A stretch of 42,077 nt of DNA from an uncultured Prevotellaceae bacterium (GTDB lineage: Bacteria > Bacteroidota > Bacteroidia > Bacteroidales > Bacteroidaceae), in assembly GCA_902768105.1 (NCBI GenBank), contig CACXJZ010000022.1, forward strand, positions 1 to 42,077, written 5' to 3'. How positions within the stretch are numbered: position 1 is the first letter of the stretch; the number at the start of each line of letters is the position of its first letter. A model generated the notes under the pieces. It saw only the letters and a list, made by a program, of their open reading frames with translations. It made no database searches and was not told the DNA's origin. The translations under genes were made by a program, and so were the position numbers. This document shows positions 7,525-16,478 of the stretch, one piece after another.

Positions 7525-8517
7525 TTACTTTGGAACTTCCACTTTATCTATCAAACGTTGTGTGACCTTCAACGGAGTATGACCTTCCATCTCAGCCTCA
7601 GCCGTAAGGATAAGACGATGCTGCAGGATGCTGGGCGTCACAAACTTGATGTCCTCGGGCGTCACAAAGTCACGTCCACTGAGCAATGCAAAAGCTTTCG
7701 AGGCTTGCAACATGGCGACAGAAGCACGGGGCGAAGCACCCAGGAACACGACCTTCGACTGGCGCGTCTGCTGCACAATCTCTGCGATATAGCGCAGCAG
7801 CGACTGTTCCACAAACACCTTCGAAAGCATGCTGCGTAACTGCAACAGCTCGGCGTGCGTCAGCACCGGCTCTACATTCTCCAGACGTGTCAGCTTGGCA
7901 TTCGAGTGATGACGTTCCAGTACCTGCACCTCCTCTTCCACCGAAGGGTAGTCCATGGTTATCTTCATCAAAAAACGGTCCGTCTGTGCTTCGGGCAGCT
8001 TATAGGTTCCTTCCTGCTCCACAGGATTCTGCGTGGCCAGGATGGTATAGACATCACCCATGGGGTATGTCGTACCGTCAATGGTAACCTGTCGTTCCTC
8101 CATCACCTCGAACAGGGCAGCCTGCGTCTTGGCAGGTGCACGGTTGATCTCATCCACAAGCACGATATCGGCAAACACAGGTCCTTGATGGAACTCAAAC
8201 TCACTCGACTTCATATTAAACACCGTGGTGCCCAACACGTCGCTCGGCATGAGGTCGGGCGTAAACTGCACACGACTGAACTTTGTGTCAATCAACTTGG
8301 CAATGGTACGTGCCAAGAGCGTCTTGGCCACACCAGGTACGCCTTCAATCAGCACATGGCCGTCAGCGAGGATGGCCGTCAGAATGAGGTCAACGGTCAG
8401 TCGCTGGCCCACAATGACCTGCGAAATCCGTTCACGCAACAACTGAATCTTCTCAGCAAACTGCGTCAGGTCCGTCCGTTGCTGTTGGGGGATGGGGGGA
8501 ACATTCATTTCTTCCAT
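7525..8517 (-). CDS. MoxR family AAA+ ATPase
   Basis: The 330-residue ATPase shows Walker A EGVPGVAKT near residue 58, Walker B IVLVDEINRAPAKTQ near residues 118-132, and sensor 1 TILATQNPVEQEGTY. The MoxR-typical LPEAQTDRF follows, and the C-terminal lid begins near residue 230. MoxR ATPases act as chaperone-like partners of vWA proteins such as the adjacent DUF58 product. It is four bases from the DUF4350 gene upstream and directly abuts DUF58 downstream. Confidence 0.94.
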   Translation of the reverse strand: MEEMNVPPIPQQQRTDLTQFAEKIQLLRERISQVIVGQRLTVDLILTAILADGHVLIEGVPGVAKTLLARTIAKLIDTKFSRVQFTPDLMPSDVLGTTVFNMKSSEFEFHQGPVFADIVLVDEINRAPAKTQAALFEVMEERQVTIDGTTYPMGDVYTILATQNPVEQEGTYKLPEAQTDRFLMKITMDYPSVEEEVQVLERHHSNAKLTRLENVEPVLTHAELLQLRSMLSKVFVEQSLLRYIAEIVQQTRQSKVVFLGASPRASVAMLQASKAFALLSGRDFVTPEDIKFVTPSILQHRLILTAEAEMEGHTPLKVTQRLIDKVEVPK

Positions 8518-8521
8518 AGGT

Positions 8522-9769
8522 TCATATTTTATTAATAATCCAATTCATTTGGTCTATATACTGTTTCATCTGTTTACGCGTGATTTCCGTCTCGTCGTCC
8601 TCGGCCAATTGTCTCAGACTGAGAATGAGCGTACGCACCTCCTTCTCTTCCAATCCCGTCTGGCGGGCCAGCGTAGGCAGCACGACGTCGTCCTCCGCAG
8701 CATCCGTCACATCCACATGCAGGTTACGCCGCATATCCTCGGCAAAGTAGATGAACTTACGCACCACGAGCGAGCGCCGCTCACGACTATGATAATAGAG
8801 CGAGCCTACTAGATGGATAAACTCCATAGAGTGGTTTTCAGGAGCCTTCTCAATGGGGATGATCCGCTGCCGACGGCGCCCTCCGAAGATGAGGAACAGC
8901 AGCGCACCCACTATGAGCGTATAAAGTGCCCAGCGCAAGGGCGGCTGTGAGATGAAGTAGCGCAGGGGTGTCTGCTCAGCATCCTCCCCACTTTCCGGAC
9001 AGAACGTTTGCGTACGCACCACAGGCAGGTCCTTCATCTGCGACAGGCAACGCAGCGCAAAGCCGATATTCCTGACACCCTGATCCTCATCCACTACGGC
9101 ATAGTTGGTGAACATCAGCGGTACACATATATAAGTAATGTAGCCCTTCCCCTGACGGATGGTAGCCGAAACACAATAGCCCTCTTTATTGAGCGCCTGT
9201 TTGTCAAGAGGCTTACGAATCACGCCATGCTTCGGGTCAGTTTCGAATCCGAAACGACAGGTCACCAGTGGATGATACACGGCATAACTACAAGGCTTAT
9301 AGCCTAGTGCCTTGCTCACCCACCTCAGTTTCTCACGTTCCTTCTTGTACTTCACAAAGTCCTGCAGGTTAAACGAGGTGCCGGAGCCCCATATCCGCAA
9401 GCCTAACGTATCCTTAGCAAACATACCCAAGTCGTGGGCTACCAACATAACATGCGAGCCATTATTAGCCATACTGAATATGGCTTTCACTTCGGCAGGA
9501 ATCAGGTCCATCTGGTCAGCCACCACCAGGATGCCACGCCTCTTCATGCTGTCCTTTGCCAGCTGGAACAAAGAACTATCCGTGACGGTATAGCCCTGAG
9601 GCATCGTCGTTACCATCAGGCTGTCAAAGAGATAACAGCCGAAAGGCTGCTTGTCAGTATGCCGGAACGTAGGATTCCACGTGAAGTTCTTAGGCAGCTG
9701 TAACTCCACAATGAACATCACCACCAAGAATAGCAGGATGCCTATTACAAACCATCGGTTCAGCCTCAT
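8522..9769 (-). CDS. DUF4350 domain membrane protein
   Basis: The 415-residue protein has an N-terminal membrane helix (about residues 7-22). A large extracytoplasmic domain of the GATase-like DUF4350 type follows. A second helix near residue 275 (LYTLIVGALLFLIFGG) leads to a charged cytoplasmic tail. DUF4350 genes commonly accompany MoxR/DUF58/DUF4129 genes, as here. The start ATG overlaps the DUF4129 stop by four bases (ATGA type), implying coupled translation. No catalytic residues can be named and its function is unknown. Confidence 0.8.
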   Translation of the reverse strand: MRLNRWFVIGILLFLVVMFIVELQLPKNFTWNPTFRHTDKQPFGCYLFDSLMVTTMPQGYTVTDSSLFQLAKDSMKRRGILVVADQMDLIPAEVKAIFSMANNGSHVMLVAHDLGMFAKDTLGLRIWGSGTSFNLQDFVKYKKEREKLRWVSKALGYKPCSYAVYHPLVTCRFGFETDPKHGVIRKPLDKQALNKEGYCVSATIRQGKGYITYICVPLMFTNYAVVDEDQGVRNIGFALRCLSQMKDLPVVRTQTFCPESGEDAEQTPLRYFISQPPLRWALYTLIVGALLFLIFGGRRRQRIIPIEKAPENHSMEFIHLVGSLYYHSRERRSLVVRKFIYFAEDMRRNLHVDVTDAAEDDVVLPTLARQTGLEEKEVRTLILSLRQLAEDDETEITRKQMKQYIDQMNWIINKI

Positions 9770-10398
9770 GCGTCACCTCCTTTCTGAAGTGAAGAGTGAA
9801 GAGTGGAGAGTGAAGAATAAGCAGCTACTAATTCTTCGTATACCTCGGGAGTAGCCTCAAAGTTACCATAGCGGATGCGAAGGAAGTGGTTGGTCATGCG
9901 AAGGAAGGCCTCTTCCGTATATTCATAGGTGTATTGCGTGGGGGTCTTGTGCAACTGCCAGTCAATGCGTCCGTCTTCCGTAAGTAGCTTCAGCGTCTGC
10001 AGGTATTTCAGTCTCACGGCCTCACGGAAATCATGACGGCCGAGAGCCTCGGCAATACACTTTTCGAAGTCAATGTCATAAATATTATCGTCCTCAATCT
10101 CATACTCCATATCCCGCTGTCTCGTCTTCCCGAAGAGTCCCGGGCGGAACTTGTAAAGCAGCCAGCCGATGACGCCCAACAGCAGCAGGAGTCCTACCGT
10201 GATGAACACCCACGACACATCGTTGCGCATGACGGAGTTTATGACCTCGCTCAACAACCCCATAATGACCTCAAATATCCATTGCAAAATATTCTGCTGC
10301 GGTTCGATGAGCTCACGGTTATAGTCGAACGCAGAGTCTTGCTGCCATGCAGCAATGCGAGCAGTATCACAAACCAGCGTATCGACAGGGAAATTCAT
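9766..10398 (-). CDS. DUF4129 domain protein with repeat-derived tail
   Basis: The 210-residue protein has a short exported N-terminus, a membrane helix near residues 63-82 (WVFITVGLLLLLGVIGWLLY), and a cytoplasmic DUF4129 domain with DFREAVRLKYLQTLKLL near residue 123 and an RIRYGNF segment. DUF4129 proteins occur in MoxR/DUF58 clusters, but the biochemical role is unknown. The last residues, including SSLSTLHSSLQ, are encoded by four copies of a seven-base repeat (9788-9815), so the tail is probably recent and dispensable. It overlaps DUF4350 by four bases. Confidence 0.8.
   Translation of the reverse strand: MNFPVDTLVCDTARIAAWQQDSAFDYNRELIEPQQNILQWIFEVIMGLLSEVINSVMRNDVSWVFITVGLLLLLGVIGWLLYKFRPGLFGKTRQRDMEYEIEDDNIYDIDFEKCIAEALGRHDFREAVRLKYLQTLKLLTEDGRIDWQLHKTPTQYTYEYTEEAFLRMTNHFLRIRYGNFEATPEVYEELVAAYSSLSTLHSSLQKGGDA
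9788..9815. repeat. Seven-base tandem repeat (AGTGAAG)x4
   Basis: Four units: AGTGAAG, AGTGAAG, AGTGGAG, AGTGAAG. This is the reverse complement of the CTTCACT unit found at 17494-17521. It lies within the last codons of the DUF4129 gene. Because seven is not a multiple of three, gain or loss of one unit would change the protein's end and its overlap with DUF4350. Confidence 0.9.
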
Positions 10399-10424
10399 AT
10401 TGGCGAATGGTAAGTAGTCAGAGG

Positions 10425-11393
10425 TTAGAGATTCTCGAAGTTACGGATGTTCTGATCAACTGTGACGTTATCCAGTTTCTCGGCAGCATGTCCGTACAGG
10501 TAGGCAGCACCGATAACCAATGCCGACGACGTTACATAACCGCCGAAGCACTGTAGCACAGCCGTCAAATAGTAGCCGAAGGTATAAAATACGTTCTCCG
10601 TCCACGAGCCGTCTATACCGTCAAGACCCAGACCGAAGAAGGTCTTAACCATAAACATGATGGTCCAGGGCAGGGCCGTAAACTGCGACACGATATTGAT
10701 GATGAAGGCCAGCACAAACATCACGCCAACCGTACCGAGCCAGGTACCGAAGCCCAAACGAAAGCCCTTCTGGATGGCTTCCACAATCGACAAATCCTCC
10801 TCAAACACATAGACAGGAGTAATCAGCGAGAGCGGCGGACCCAGGAAGATGAGTACAGCAAACAGTACGATATAGACCAGGATTATCAAGGCTGGCGTTA
10901 CCAACACAGCAAGGGTGCCTATAACTATTAGAACCACCATCAACACGATGGCCAGTACGACGCCCGTCAGCATCATAATGATAGAGCGTTTCATCGAGAA
11001 GAAGAAGTCATGCTTCAGGTCTGTCCATGTCACAACTGTCAGACGTCTATTGCCACGCTCATAGAGGCGCATCAGTCCATAGACCACAGCATACATCAGC
11101 ACTGCACCCACGATGTAGAGTCCGAAGAAGGCCAGCAGGTTCAGCACAAACGAGACAATGCCGAATGCCGACAGGTCATCAGCATTCTGTGCCATTCCAC
11201 CTACCAGATCCATGTAGTCGCCCATAAAACTATTCAGACTGAGTGCCTGCACCAGCGAGAGGGGCAGCAGGAAATAGGTCAGGTAAAGCAACAGCGGCTT
11301 CCAATTTTGACGCAGGAAGTCCATTACCACGGTGAGCCGCTGTCCGAAGTCACGCACAGCGTAAAGCTTAATTTTTTCGTCGGTTGATTGCAT
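10425..11393 (-). CDS. Multipass membrane protein of the MoxR/DUF58 cluster
   Basis: I do not recognise a named family with certainty. From MQSTDEKIKLYAVRDFGQRL the product is 322 residues with about six hydrophobic spans, including LLLYLTYFLLPLSLVQAL, LVTPALIILVYIVLFAVLIF and WLGTVGVMFVLAFIINIV. The segment VYVFEEDLSIVEAIQKGFRLG before the fifth span resembles proteins with a repeated amphipathic gate, such as DUF975- or DUF4013-like families. Its first codons overlap the SpoIIM-like gene by 26 bases, so the pair is translationally linked. The role is unknown. Confidence 0.7.
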   Translation of the reverse strand: MQSTDEKIKLYAVRDFGQRLTVVMDFLRQNWKPLLLYLTYFLLPLSLVQALSLNSFMGDYMDLVGGMAQNADDLSAFGIVSFVLNLLAFFGLYIVGAVLMYAVVYGLMRLYERGNRRLTVVTWTDLKHDFFFSMKRSIIMMLTGVVLAIVLMVVLIVIGTLAVLVTPALIILVYIVLFAVLIFLGPPLSLITPVYVFEEDLSIVEAIQKGFRLGFGTWLGTVGVMFVLAFIINIVSQFTALPWTIMFMVKTFFGLGLDGIDGSWTENVFYTFGYYLTAVLQCFGGYVTSSALVIGAAYLYGHAAEKLDNVTVDQNIRNFENL

Positions 11394-12330
11394 AACGATA
11401 TGGTAAATAGAAATAGTAATACAAGATAAACAGGGCCGAGCAGCCAATCATCGCCAGCCGGGGTAACGTGCCCCACTCCGTATGTCGCGTGGCAAAGCCC
11501 TCGATGAAGGCTGCCGTGATAAAGACAGGTACCGTGCCCACAATGATTTTCAGTCCCCGGCGGGCTGCGCGCATGAACGAGGTCATCCTGCTGTAGGTGC
11601 CTGGCAGCAGCCAGCCGTTGCCCAGCGTGATGCCAGCCGCACCTGCCACGACAATGGCCCATATCTCCAGCGTGCCGTGCAGCCAGATGGCCAGCATCGA
11701 CTCCAATCCCAGCCCCTGCTGGAAGAAGAACGCTTGGAACGAGCCCAGCATAACCCCGTTCTGGAACAGAAAGAAACCCGTTCCCAGACTCGTAAACACA
11801 CCCATGACAAACACCACGAACGACACCTTGACATTATTAAACGTGATGCCCATGAACATCTCTGTCTCATTGCCGCCATCATACACAGCCATCGGTGCTC
11901 CGTTCTCAATATTCTGTAACGTCATATCCACATACTGGTCACCCAGAATGAGTCGGCAGAAGGAGTCGTCGCCATACTGCGACACTGCACCGATAACCAC
12001 GCTAACGGCAAAAATGACGAACGACGTCAACAGCGCACGCCGAGCCTCATAGATGGTCTGCGGAATCTCCTGCGTCCAGAAGGTCACCAACCTTGACAGA
12101 CTCTCGCGCTTGTTACGGTAAATCTGGTTATGCAACGTCGAGGCCAAGTCGTTCAGATAAAGTGTGATGCGCGATTTCGGATAGTGCGTCTGGGCAAACG
12201 CCAAATCGGCGGTCAGGTCGATGTAAGCATCAGCCTGGGCGTCCGGAGCAGCGTTGATGGAGCCTTCAACCATGAGTTCCACGTTGCGCCACTTCTCAAT
12301 ATTCTGCCTGATAAACGTTACTTCTTTCAT
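11368..12330 (-). CDS. SpoIIM/DUF95-like membrane protein
   Basis: The 320-residue protein starts MKEVTFIRQNIEKW and has a charged cytoplasmic N-terminal domain (about 95 residues). Five or so membrane spans follow, including the family motif HGTLEIWAIVVAGAAGITLG near residue 215. SpoIIM-family proteins outside spore formers are found with RDD and MoxR/DUF58 genes, which matches this locus. It does not imply sporulation. The ATG at 12328-12330 is chosen over an upstream in-frame ATG because that longer reading crosses both divergent promoters. It is the first gene of the operon. Confidence 0.85.
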   Translation of the reverse strand: MKEVTFIRQNIEKWRNVELMVEGSINAAPDAQADAYIDLTADLAFAQTHYPKSRITLYLNDLASTLHNQIYRNKRESLSRLVTFWTQEIPQTIYEARRALLTSFVIFAVSVVIGAVSQYGDDSFCRLILGDQYVDMTLQNIENGAPMAVYDGGNETEMFMGITFNNVKVSFVVFVMGVFTSLGTGFFLFQNGVMLGSFQAFFFQQGLGLESMLAIWLHGTLEIWAIVVAGAAGITLGNGWLLPGTYSRMTSFMRAARRGLKIIVGTVPVFITAAFIEGFATRHTEWGTLPRLAMIGCSALFILYYYFYLPYRYAINRRKN

Positions 12331-12345
12331 TTTTTTGCAAAATCG

Positions 12346-12381
12346 TTGGCAAAAGTAATAACTTTTTCTTACTTTTGCAAA
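12346..12381. promoter_or_regulatory. Face-to-face overlapping divergent promoters
   Basis: Plus strand: TTGG at 12346-12349, 20 bases, TACTTTTG at 12370-12377, directed at the RDD gene. Minus strand: TTTG (12381-12378), 20 bases, TACTTTTG (12357-12350), directed at the SpoIIM-operon. The same 36 bases therefore carry both promoters, and each -7 box abuts the other's -33 element. The near-palindrome TTGGCAAAAGTAA / TTACTTTTGCAAA is visible. RNA polymerase could occupy only one direction at a time. Confidence 0.8.
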
Positions 12382-12418
12382 TTGTAAATGGTAAAACTGT
12401 AAATCGGTAAACAAAAAA

Positions 12419-13153
12419 GTGGCAAAAACAGGCATTTTAACAGGACAATTCGTACGCATTCAGCAGACACCTGCCAGCATCGGCGAACGCATGTTGGCAC
12501 AGCTCATCGACTGGTTCATACAGTCGGTCTATTTCATAGGATGGCTATACCTCTTCATGAACTACATCTCCGACCTGCTGGTGTTCGACTCTCTGCAAGT
12601 GCTGTTCGTCTTCCTCGTCATCATCCTCCCGCCGCTCTTCTACGGATTTCTGGCCGAGCTGTTTTTCAACGGACAGACCTTTGGCAAGCGCATCATGAAG
12701 ACACGTGTGGTGAAGGCTAACGGTTCAACGCCCGGCATCGGGGCCTATCTGCTACGCTGGATGCTGATGATAATTGACGGGCCGATTATGAGCGGACTGG
12801 GTGTCCTCGTCATGATTATCAACAAGGACAATCGTCGCATCGGAGACCTCGCCGCCGGCACCCTTGTCATCAAGCTGGGTAACTACCGGCGCATGGGCAT
12901 CTCATTAGAGGAGTTTGCACCCTTCTCGCGTAACTACCGTCCTGCCTACCCTGCCGCTGAGGGGCTGTCGCTGGAGCAGGTGAGCCTCATCGAACAGACG
13001 CTACGCCTGAAGGAGAACGACCCGCGCATCCACGCCCTGGCCGACCAAGTGAAGCAGACGCTTCACATCACCAACGTCCACGAGACCGACGATGCCGCAT
13101 TCCTATGGCATGTCCGTCGCGACTACCAATACTACGCTTTAGAGGAAATCTAA
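12419..13153 (+). CDS. RDD family membrane protein
   Basis: The 244-residue protein begins at a GTG codon (VAKTGILTGQFVRIQQTP). The RDD signature residues appear in GERMLAQLIDWFIQ, FGKRIMKTRVV and RRIGDLAAGTLVIK. There are two long hydrophobic hairpins between, then a cytoplasmic tail of about 90 residues. RDD proteins are small membrane proteins of uncertain function, sometimes linked to ion transport. Divergence from the SpoIIM gene is a recurring pairing. The stop codon overlaps the convergent nuclease stop by four bases. Confidence 0.88.
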   Translation: MAKTGILTGQFVRIQQTPASIGERMLAQLIDWFIQSVYFIGWLYLFMNYISDLLVFDSLQVLFVFLVIILPPLFYGFLAELFFNGQTFGKRIMKTRVVKANGSTPGIGAYLLRWMLMIIDGPIMSGLGVLVMIINKDNRRIGDLAAGTLVIKLGNYRRMGISLEEFAPFSRNYRPAYPAAEGLSLEQVSLIEQTLRLKENDPRIHALADQVKQTLHITNVHETDDAAFLWHVRRDYQYYALEEI

Positions 13154-14484
13154 TCGTTCGTCCTCGTCAATTTCCAGAACGTCATATCAGGTTCTGCTGC
13201 TTCCACCGCTATTTCTATCTCGTCGGGCAGGTTACAGAAGAAGTCGAGACCTGTACGCTGTTCCAATTCGTCAATGCTGATGGCGTAGTCGCCATAGTTC
13301 TTGTTAGTGTCTCCAGCATCCTGATGCAATGTCCAAAAAGCAATAGCGTGGTACGTGTTAGTCGCCTTATTGTAGTGCAGCAGAGCCATGTAGAAGTATT
13401 TGGGCACAATCAGCTCGTGGGTATGTCCCTCTCCTCCCACACATCTGTCAGCATAAATGCCATCCACCTGTTCGTTGTTGATAGTCACCTTGTCGGTAAT
13501 GGTCGCCGCCTTTACTATATATAAGGTGTCACAGTGTGCCCCCGTCTTCGTATCGTCGGTGGCAAAGTTACGCACCAAGTCCTCCAGATTCTTCCACAGT
13601 CCACCATTATGTTTCTGCCATTGCGGCTGCATATTGGTCAGGAAGAACGTCTGCTTATTCTGATCTATAGAGCATTGACGGTCGGCTGACGGACAGAGGT
13701 GTCCGCGCGAGAAGCCGCTGTTCCTATAGTCTTCCAGTGTCGATGACACCGCCACTTCGAGGTCGGCCTTGAAGTCATCGTTTCGATCAGTTGCCGAAAG
13801 CGTATTGCCTTCATGCAGCTCGTAGCACGTCCAGCGGTTGGCTACCAACGCATTGTCCCACTCCACCGAATAAGTTATGCCGTAGTCGGGGGTACTCTTC
13901 ACGACAACTTGACAGTTCTCTGTGTTTCCCGTTATCGATACGCGGCTGTTCATCTGCGGGTATTCCAGTCGCCACGCCTCCGTAAAGTCATCCATACTAA
14001 AGAACTTAGAGTTCGCATTCGCGTTGCCGTCCTCCTGATATTCAATCTTAGTCAGCTCCGAGTACAGGTAGTCGAATGAGTAAGTTTCACCCTTCAGATA
14101 TACTTTCATACCGACACCTGGCAGATAGGTCACGTGACTAATCGCACTAAACGGATACTCCACCGTCGTATTGTCCTTCTTGTAGATCTTCATGCCGTGT
14201 GTCTTACCGTCGGCAGGCGGACCAGCAGGATCTACGGTGGCCACAGTCTGTGCATTGGCAGTCAGCGTCATCACTAGCATGAGGACTATCGTCCACAACA
14301 GCTTCGCGGGATTAAACCCTGGAGCAGCAGCATCGCCCGCGTCGCCAGGCTGAGGGTCGTTGGGAACGGTAATCTCCACGTTGTCGCCATCTTCTTTGAT
14401 GGAGCCAGCCATCAGCTGGGGCATTCTGATCTCCAACATCTCGGCTACCGGACTCATGTACATCTTTTTTTCCATAGTCTTCAT
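13150..14484 (-). CDS. Secreted DNA/RNA non-specific endonuclease with unusual N-terminal extension
   Basis: The 444-residue protein has a C-terminal NUC1 (beta-beta-alpha metal) nuclease domain from about residue 165. The catalytic motif is SRGHLCPSADR with His262, and the metal-binding Asn293 lies in NMQPQWQKHNGGLW, with Glu301 downstream. Residues 97-150 form a small beta domain (MKIYKKDNTTVEYPF). The signal-like helix KLLWTIVLMLVMTLTANAQ sits at residues 61-79, not at the N-terminus. Before it are about 58 residues resembling a short free-standing Prevotella peptide (YMSPVAEMLEIRMPQLMAGS). It probably digests extracellular nucleic acid. Confidence 0.85.
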   Translation of the reverse strand: MKTMEKKMYMSPVAEMLEIRMPQLMAGSIKEDGDNVEITVPNDPQPGDAGDAAAPGFNPAKLLWTIVLMLVMTLTANAQTVATVDPAGPPADGKTHGMKIYKKDNTTVEYPFSAISHVTYLPGVGMKVYLKGETYSFDYLYSELTKIEYQEDGNANANSKFFSMDDFTEAWRLEYPQMNSRVSITGNTENCQVVVKSTPDYGITYSVEWDNALVANRWTCYELHEGNTLSATDRNDDFKADLEVAVSSTLEDYRNSGFSRGHLCPSADRQCSIDQNKQTFFLTNMQPQWQKHNGGLWKNLEDLVRNFATDDTKTGAHCDTLYIVKAATITDKVTINNEQVDGIYADRCVGGEGHTHELIVPKYFYMALLHYNKATNTYHAIAFWTLHQDAGDTNKNYGDYAISIDELEQRTGLDFFCNLPDEIEIAVEAAEPDMTFWKLTRTND

Positions 14485-14490
14485 AGCCGT

Positions 14491-16458
14491 TTAGTGAATA
14501 ATGATTTTCTTACCGTTCATAATATAGACACCCTTCTGGGGATGAAGCACGCGGCGGCCGCTGAGGTCATAGCAGGCTCCTGCCTTATTCTTCATGGTAA
14601 ATCCTCCATTGTCAATTGAAGAGATGTCCGTCGTCTCGCCATCGATGTCGATGAGTAGGCTGGAGAGACTGAAACCATCTTCCAGCTGGAAATAGGCGCG
14701 CATACCCTTCAGCGTTTCCTTGCCCACCACAGGCACAGCCAGCGTGCCGCTCGTGGTGAGGAACAGCTGCGAACCGTCGGTCGCTAATTTTATTGGGCTG
14801 AAGATGCCCACGAAAGATACTGGAGTGTTGTCTCCTACCGAGTGTGCATTTTCATTACACAATGTCACGCCAGTGAACACGGGGTTCTCAATGGTCTCGT
14901 TAGGCTTGATGAGATAGGGCACGCAGGCCTCTATATTGTTCTGAGGGACGAAGTGCATCTTACCATCAACATAATCCCCGTAGCTCCGTATCTTAGCATG
15001 CCCACCCCAGCCTGTAATGGCGAAGGGAACCACAAACGTGTTCCAGTAGTCCTTGCTCAACGTCCGCTTCAGGCGCACGGTGACATTCTCGAAAGGCGAG
15101 GCGGGATACCGGTATTCCTGGTTTTCGTCCACGACATAGACCACAGGCGTGATGTCGTTGTAATAGACGGGAGCAAGTTTGCTGCCGTTCAGCGCGATGG
15201 CCGACACGTCCATCAGGGCATGGTCATAGGCCTGCGTGGCCTGCTCACAGCCGAACACGTTCTCCACTACAATTAAATCTTGCCTAACGTCCTTCACCAG
15301 CACCCAATCGCCGACATGCGCGCTGAGACCGTTATTGCCGACCTCCGTCGGCTGTGTGGCGGGCTCCGTCACGGGAACGGCCAGCACAAGATAGTCGGTA
15401 TTGGTGTTTGCCGTCGCCACCAGACTCAGCATACCAGTGTCCGTATCATACTGCTTTCGTCCGATAATCCAACCGGCGACGTGCTGGTTGTGGGCGGGTG
15501 CGGGGTTAAACGTAGCCATCGTACCAAAGTCGAGGCAGAGCGTTCCGCCATTAGTACGCAGGTAGGCCACCTTCCCCTCCTGGTTGTGCAGCACGCGGGC
15601 GTTGTCGGTGGAGGCGAGATAGAGGCGTACCTCCGTGCCATCCGCCAAAGCATCATTAGAGAAAGCTTCAACGCCATTGACAGTCTGTCCGTGGGTGTAG
15701 GTCTTGCTGACCACGTCGCTGGTCACGTTACCCACATAGGCAATGGCCTTCACCGTTGTCGTGGCATGCACGCTAAAGCTGGCGGTCATCGTTGCTTCCG
15801 TACCATTCGTCGTCGTAGGTGTCGAGCCGTCGGTAGTATAGCGCACCGTCGTACCCAGCGACGGCGTCACCGTGATGCTCTTCGAAGCCGTCTCGGTGGT
15901 GTTCGGCCAAAACGTGCACTCGTCCGTCAGCGTGGGAGCCTCAACGGTAGTGATATGTGTCACAACCACGTCGTCCAGGAAACCTCGCTTACCCGTAAAG
16001 GTAATGGTAAAACTGGACGCACCCGAAATGACGCATTTGTACTCGTTCCATTCGGCATTCTGCAGCGTGATGTCTTTATCGCCGGAAATCGTGCCGCCAG
16101 ACACGCTGACCGTCAGTTTATTCTCATTGGCATCGCCCCACCCTGCTGCACTAAACGTCAGCACAGCCAGCTGTGTGCCAGTAAACGAAACAGTCGGAGT
16201 AGTGACAGCACCGTCTTCACCAGCTGTACCAAACTTTAAGCATTCTTTGGCACCTTGACATTTGCTTGCATTCCATCCCTCTACATCATAATTGAGGTTT
16301 CCTTGAGCGATGTTACCACTAAACTGGCCGTCACAACCTCCCGAGCCGTTGGTTTGGGCGAATGTCTCCTGGAACACCACGACATTGTCTGCCCATACCG
16401 TCTGCTGTAATAGCATCATGACTGATAGTAGCAGTCCTATTTGACAGATTCTTCTCAT
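14491..16458 (-). CDS. Large secreted protein with chitobiase-type repeat and C-terminal sorting-like motif
   Basis: From the ATG at 16456-16458 the product is 655 residues with a signal peptide (MRRICQIGLLLSVMMLLQQ...). A jelly-roll-like region lies at about residues 25-175. A CHB_HEX_C-type repeat with TVRYTTDGSTPT is near residue 215. An OB-like region with VNGVEAFSNDALADGTEV follows. The end is CYDLSGRRV...KGVYIMNGKKIIIH, similar to tails on Bacteroidetes type IX cargo. No catalytic site is visible, so it is perhaps a binding protein. It precedes the nuclease by six bases, suggesting one transcript. Confidence 0.75.
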   Translation of the reverse strand: MRRICQIGLLLSVMMLLQQTVWADNVVVFQETFAQTNGSGGCDGQFSGNIAQGNLNYDVEGWNASKCQGAKECLKFGTAGEDGAVTTPTVSFTGTQLAVLTFSAAGWGDANENKLTVSVSGGTISGDKDITLQNAEWNEYKCVISGASSFTITFTGKRGFLDDVVVTHITTVEAPTLTDECTFWPNTTETASKSITVTPSLGTTVRYTTDGSTPTTTNGTEATMTASFSVHATTTVKAIAYVGNVTSDVVSKTYTHGQTVNGVEAFSNDALADGTEVRLYLASTDNARVLHNQEGKVAYLRTNGGTLCLDFGTMATFNPAPAHNQHVAGWIIGRKQYDTDTGMLSLVATANTNTDYLVLAVPVTEPATQPTEVGNNGLSAHVGDWVLVKDVRQDLIVVENVFGCEQATQAYDHALMDVSAIALNGSKLAPVYYNDITPVVYVVDENQEYRYPASPFENVTVRLKRTLSKDYWNTFVVPFAITGWGGHAKIRSYGDYVDGKMHFVPQNNIEACVPYLIKPNETIENPVFTGVTLCNENAHSVGDNTPVSFVGIFSPIKLATDGSQLFLTTSGTLAVPVVGKETLKGMRAYFQLEDGFSLSSLLIDIDGETTDISSIDNGGFTMKNKAGACYDLSGRRVLHPQKGVYIMNGKKIIIH

Positions 16459-16478
16459 TGTTGGTTTTATATATGCTG

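Noticed and set aside
11368-12330. SpoIIM-like gene as evidence for sporulation
   Set aside because: The family is common in non-spore-formers alongside MoxR/DUF58/RDD genes, and no other sporulation gene occurs.
12331-12459. N-terminal extension of the SpoIIM-like protein by 43 codons
   Set aside because: It crosses both divergent promoters and has cysteine- and phenylalanine-rich sequence unlike the family.
13150-14484. Nuclease as a polymorphic toxin with immunity gene
   Set aside because: No delivery domain or adjacent small immunity gene is seen; the neighbour is a large secreted protein on the same transcript.
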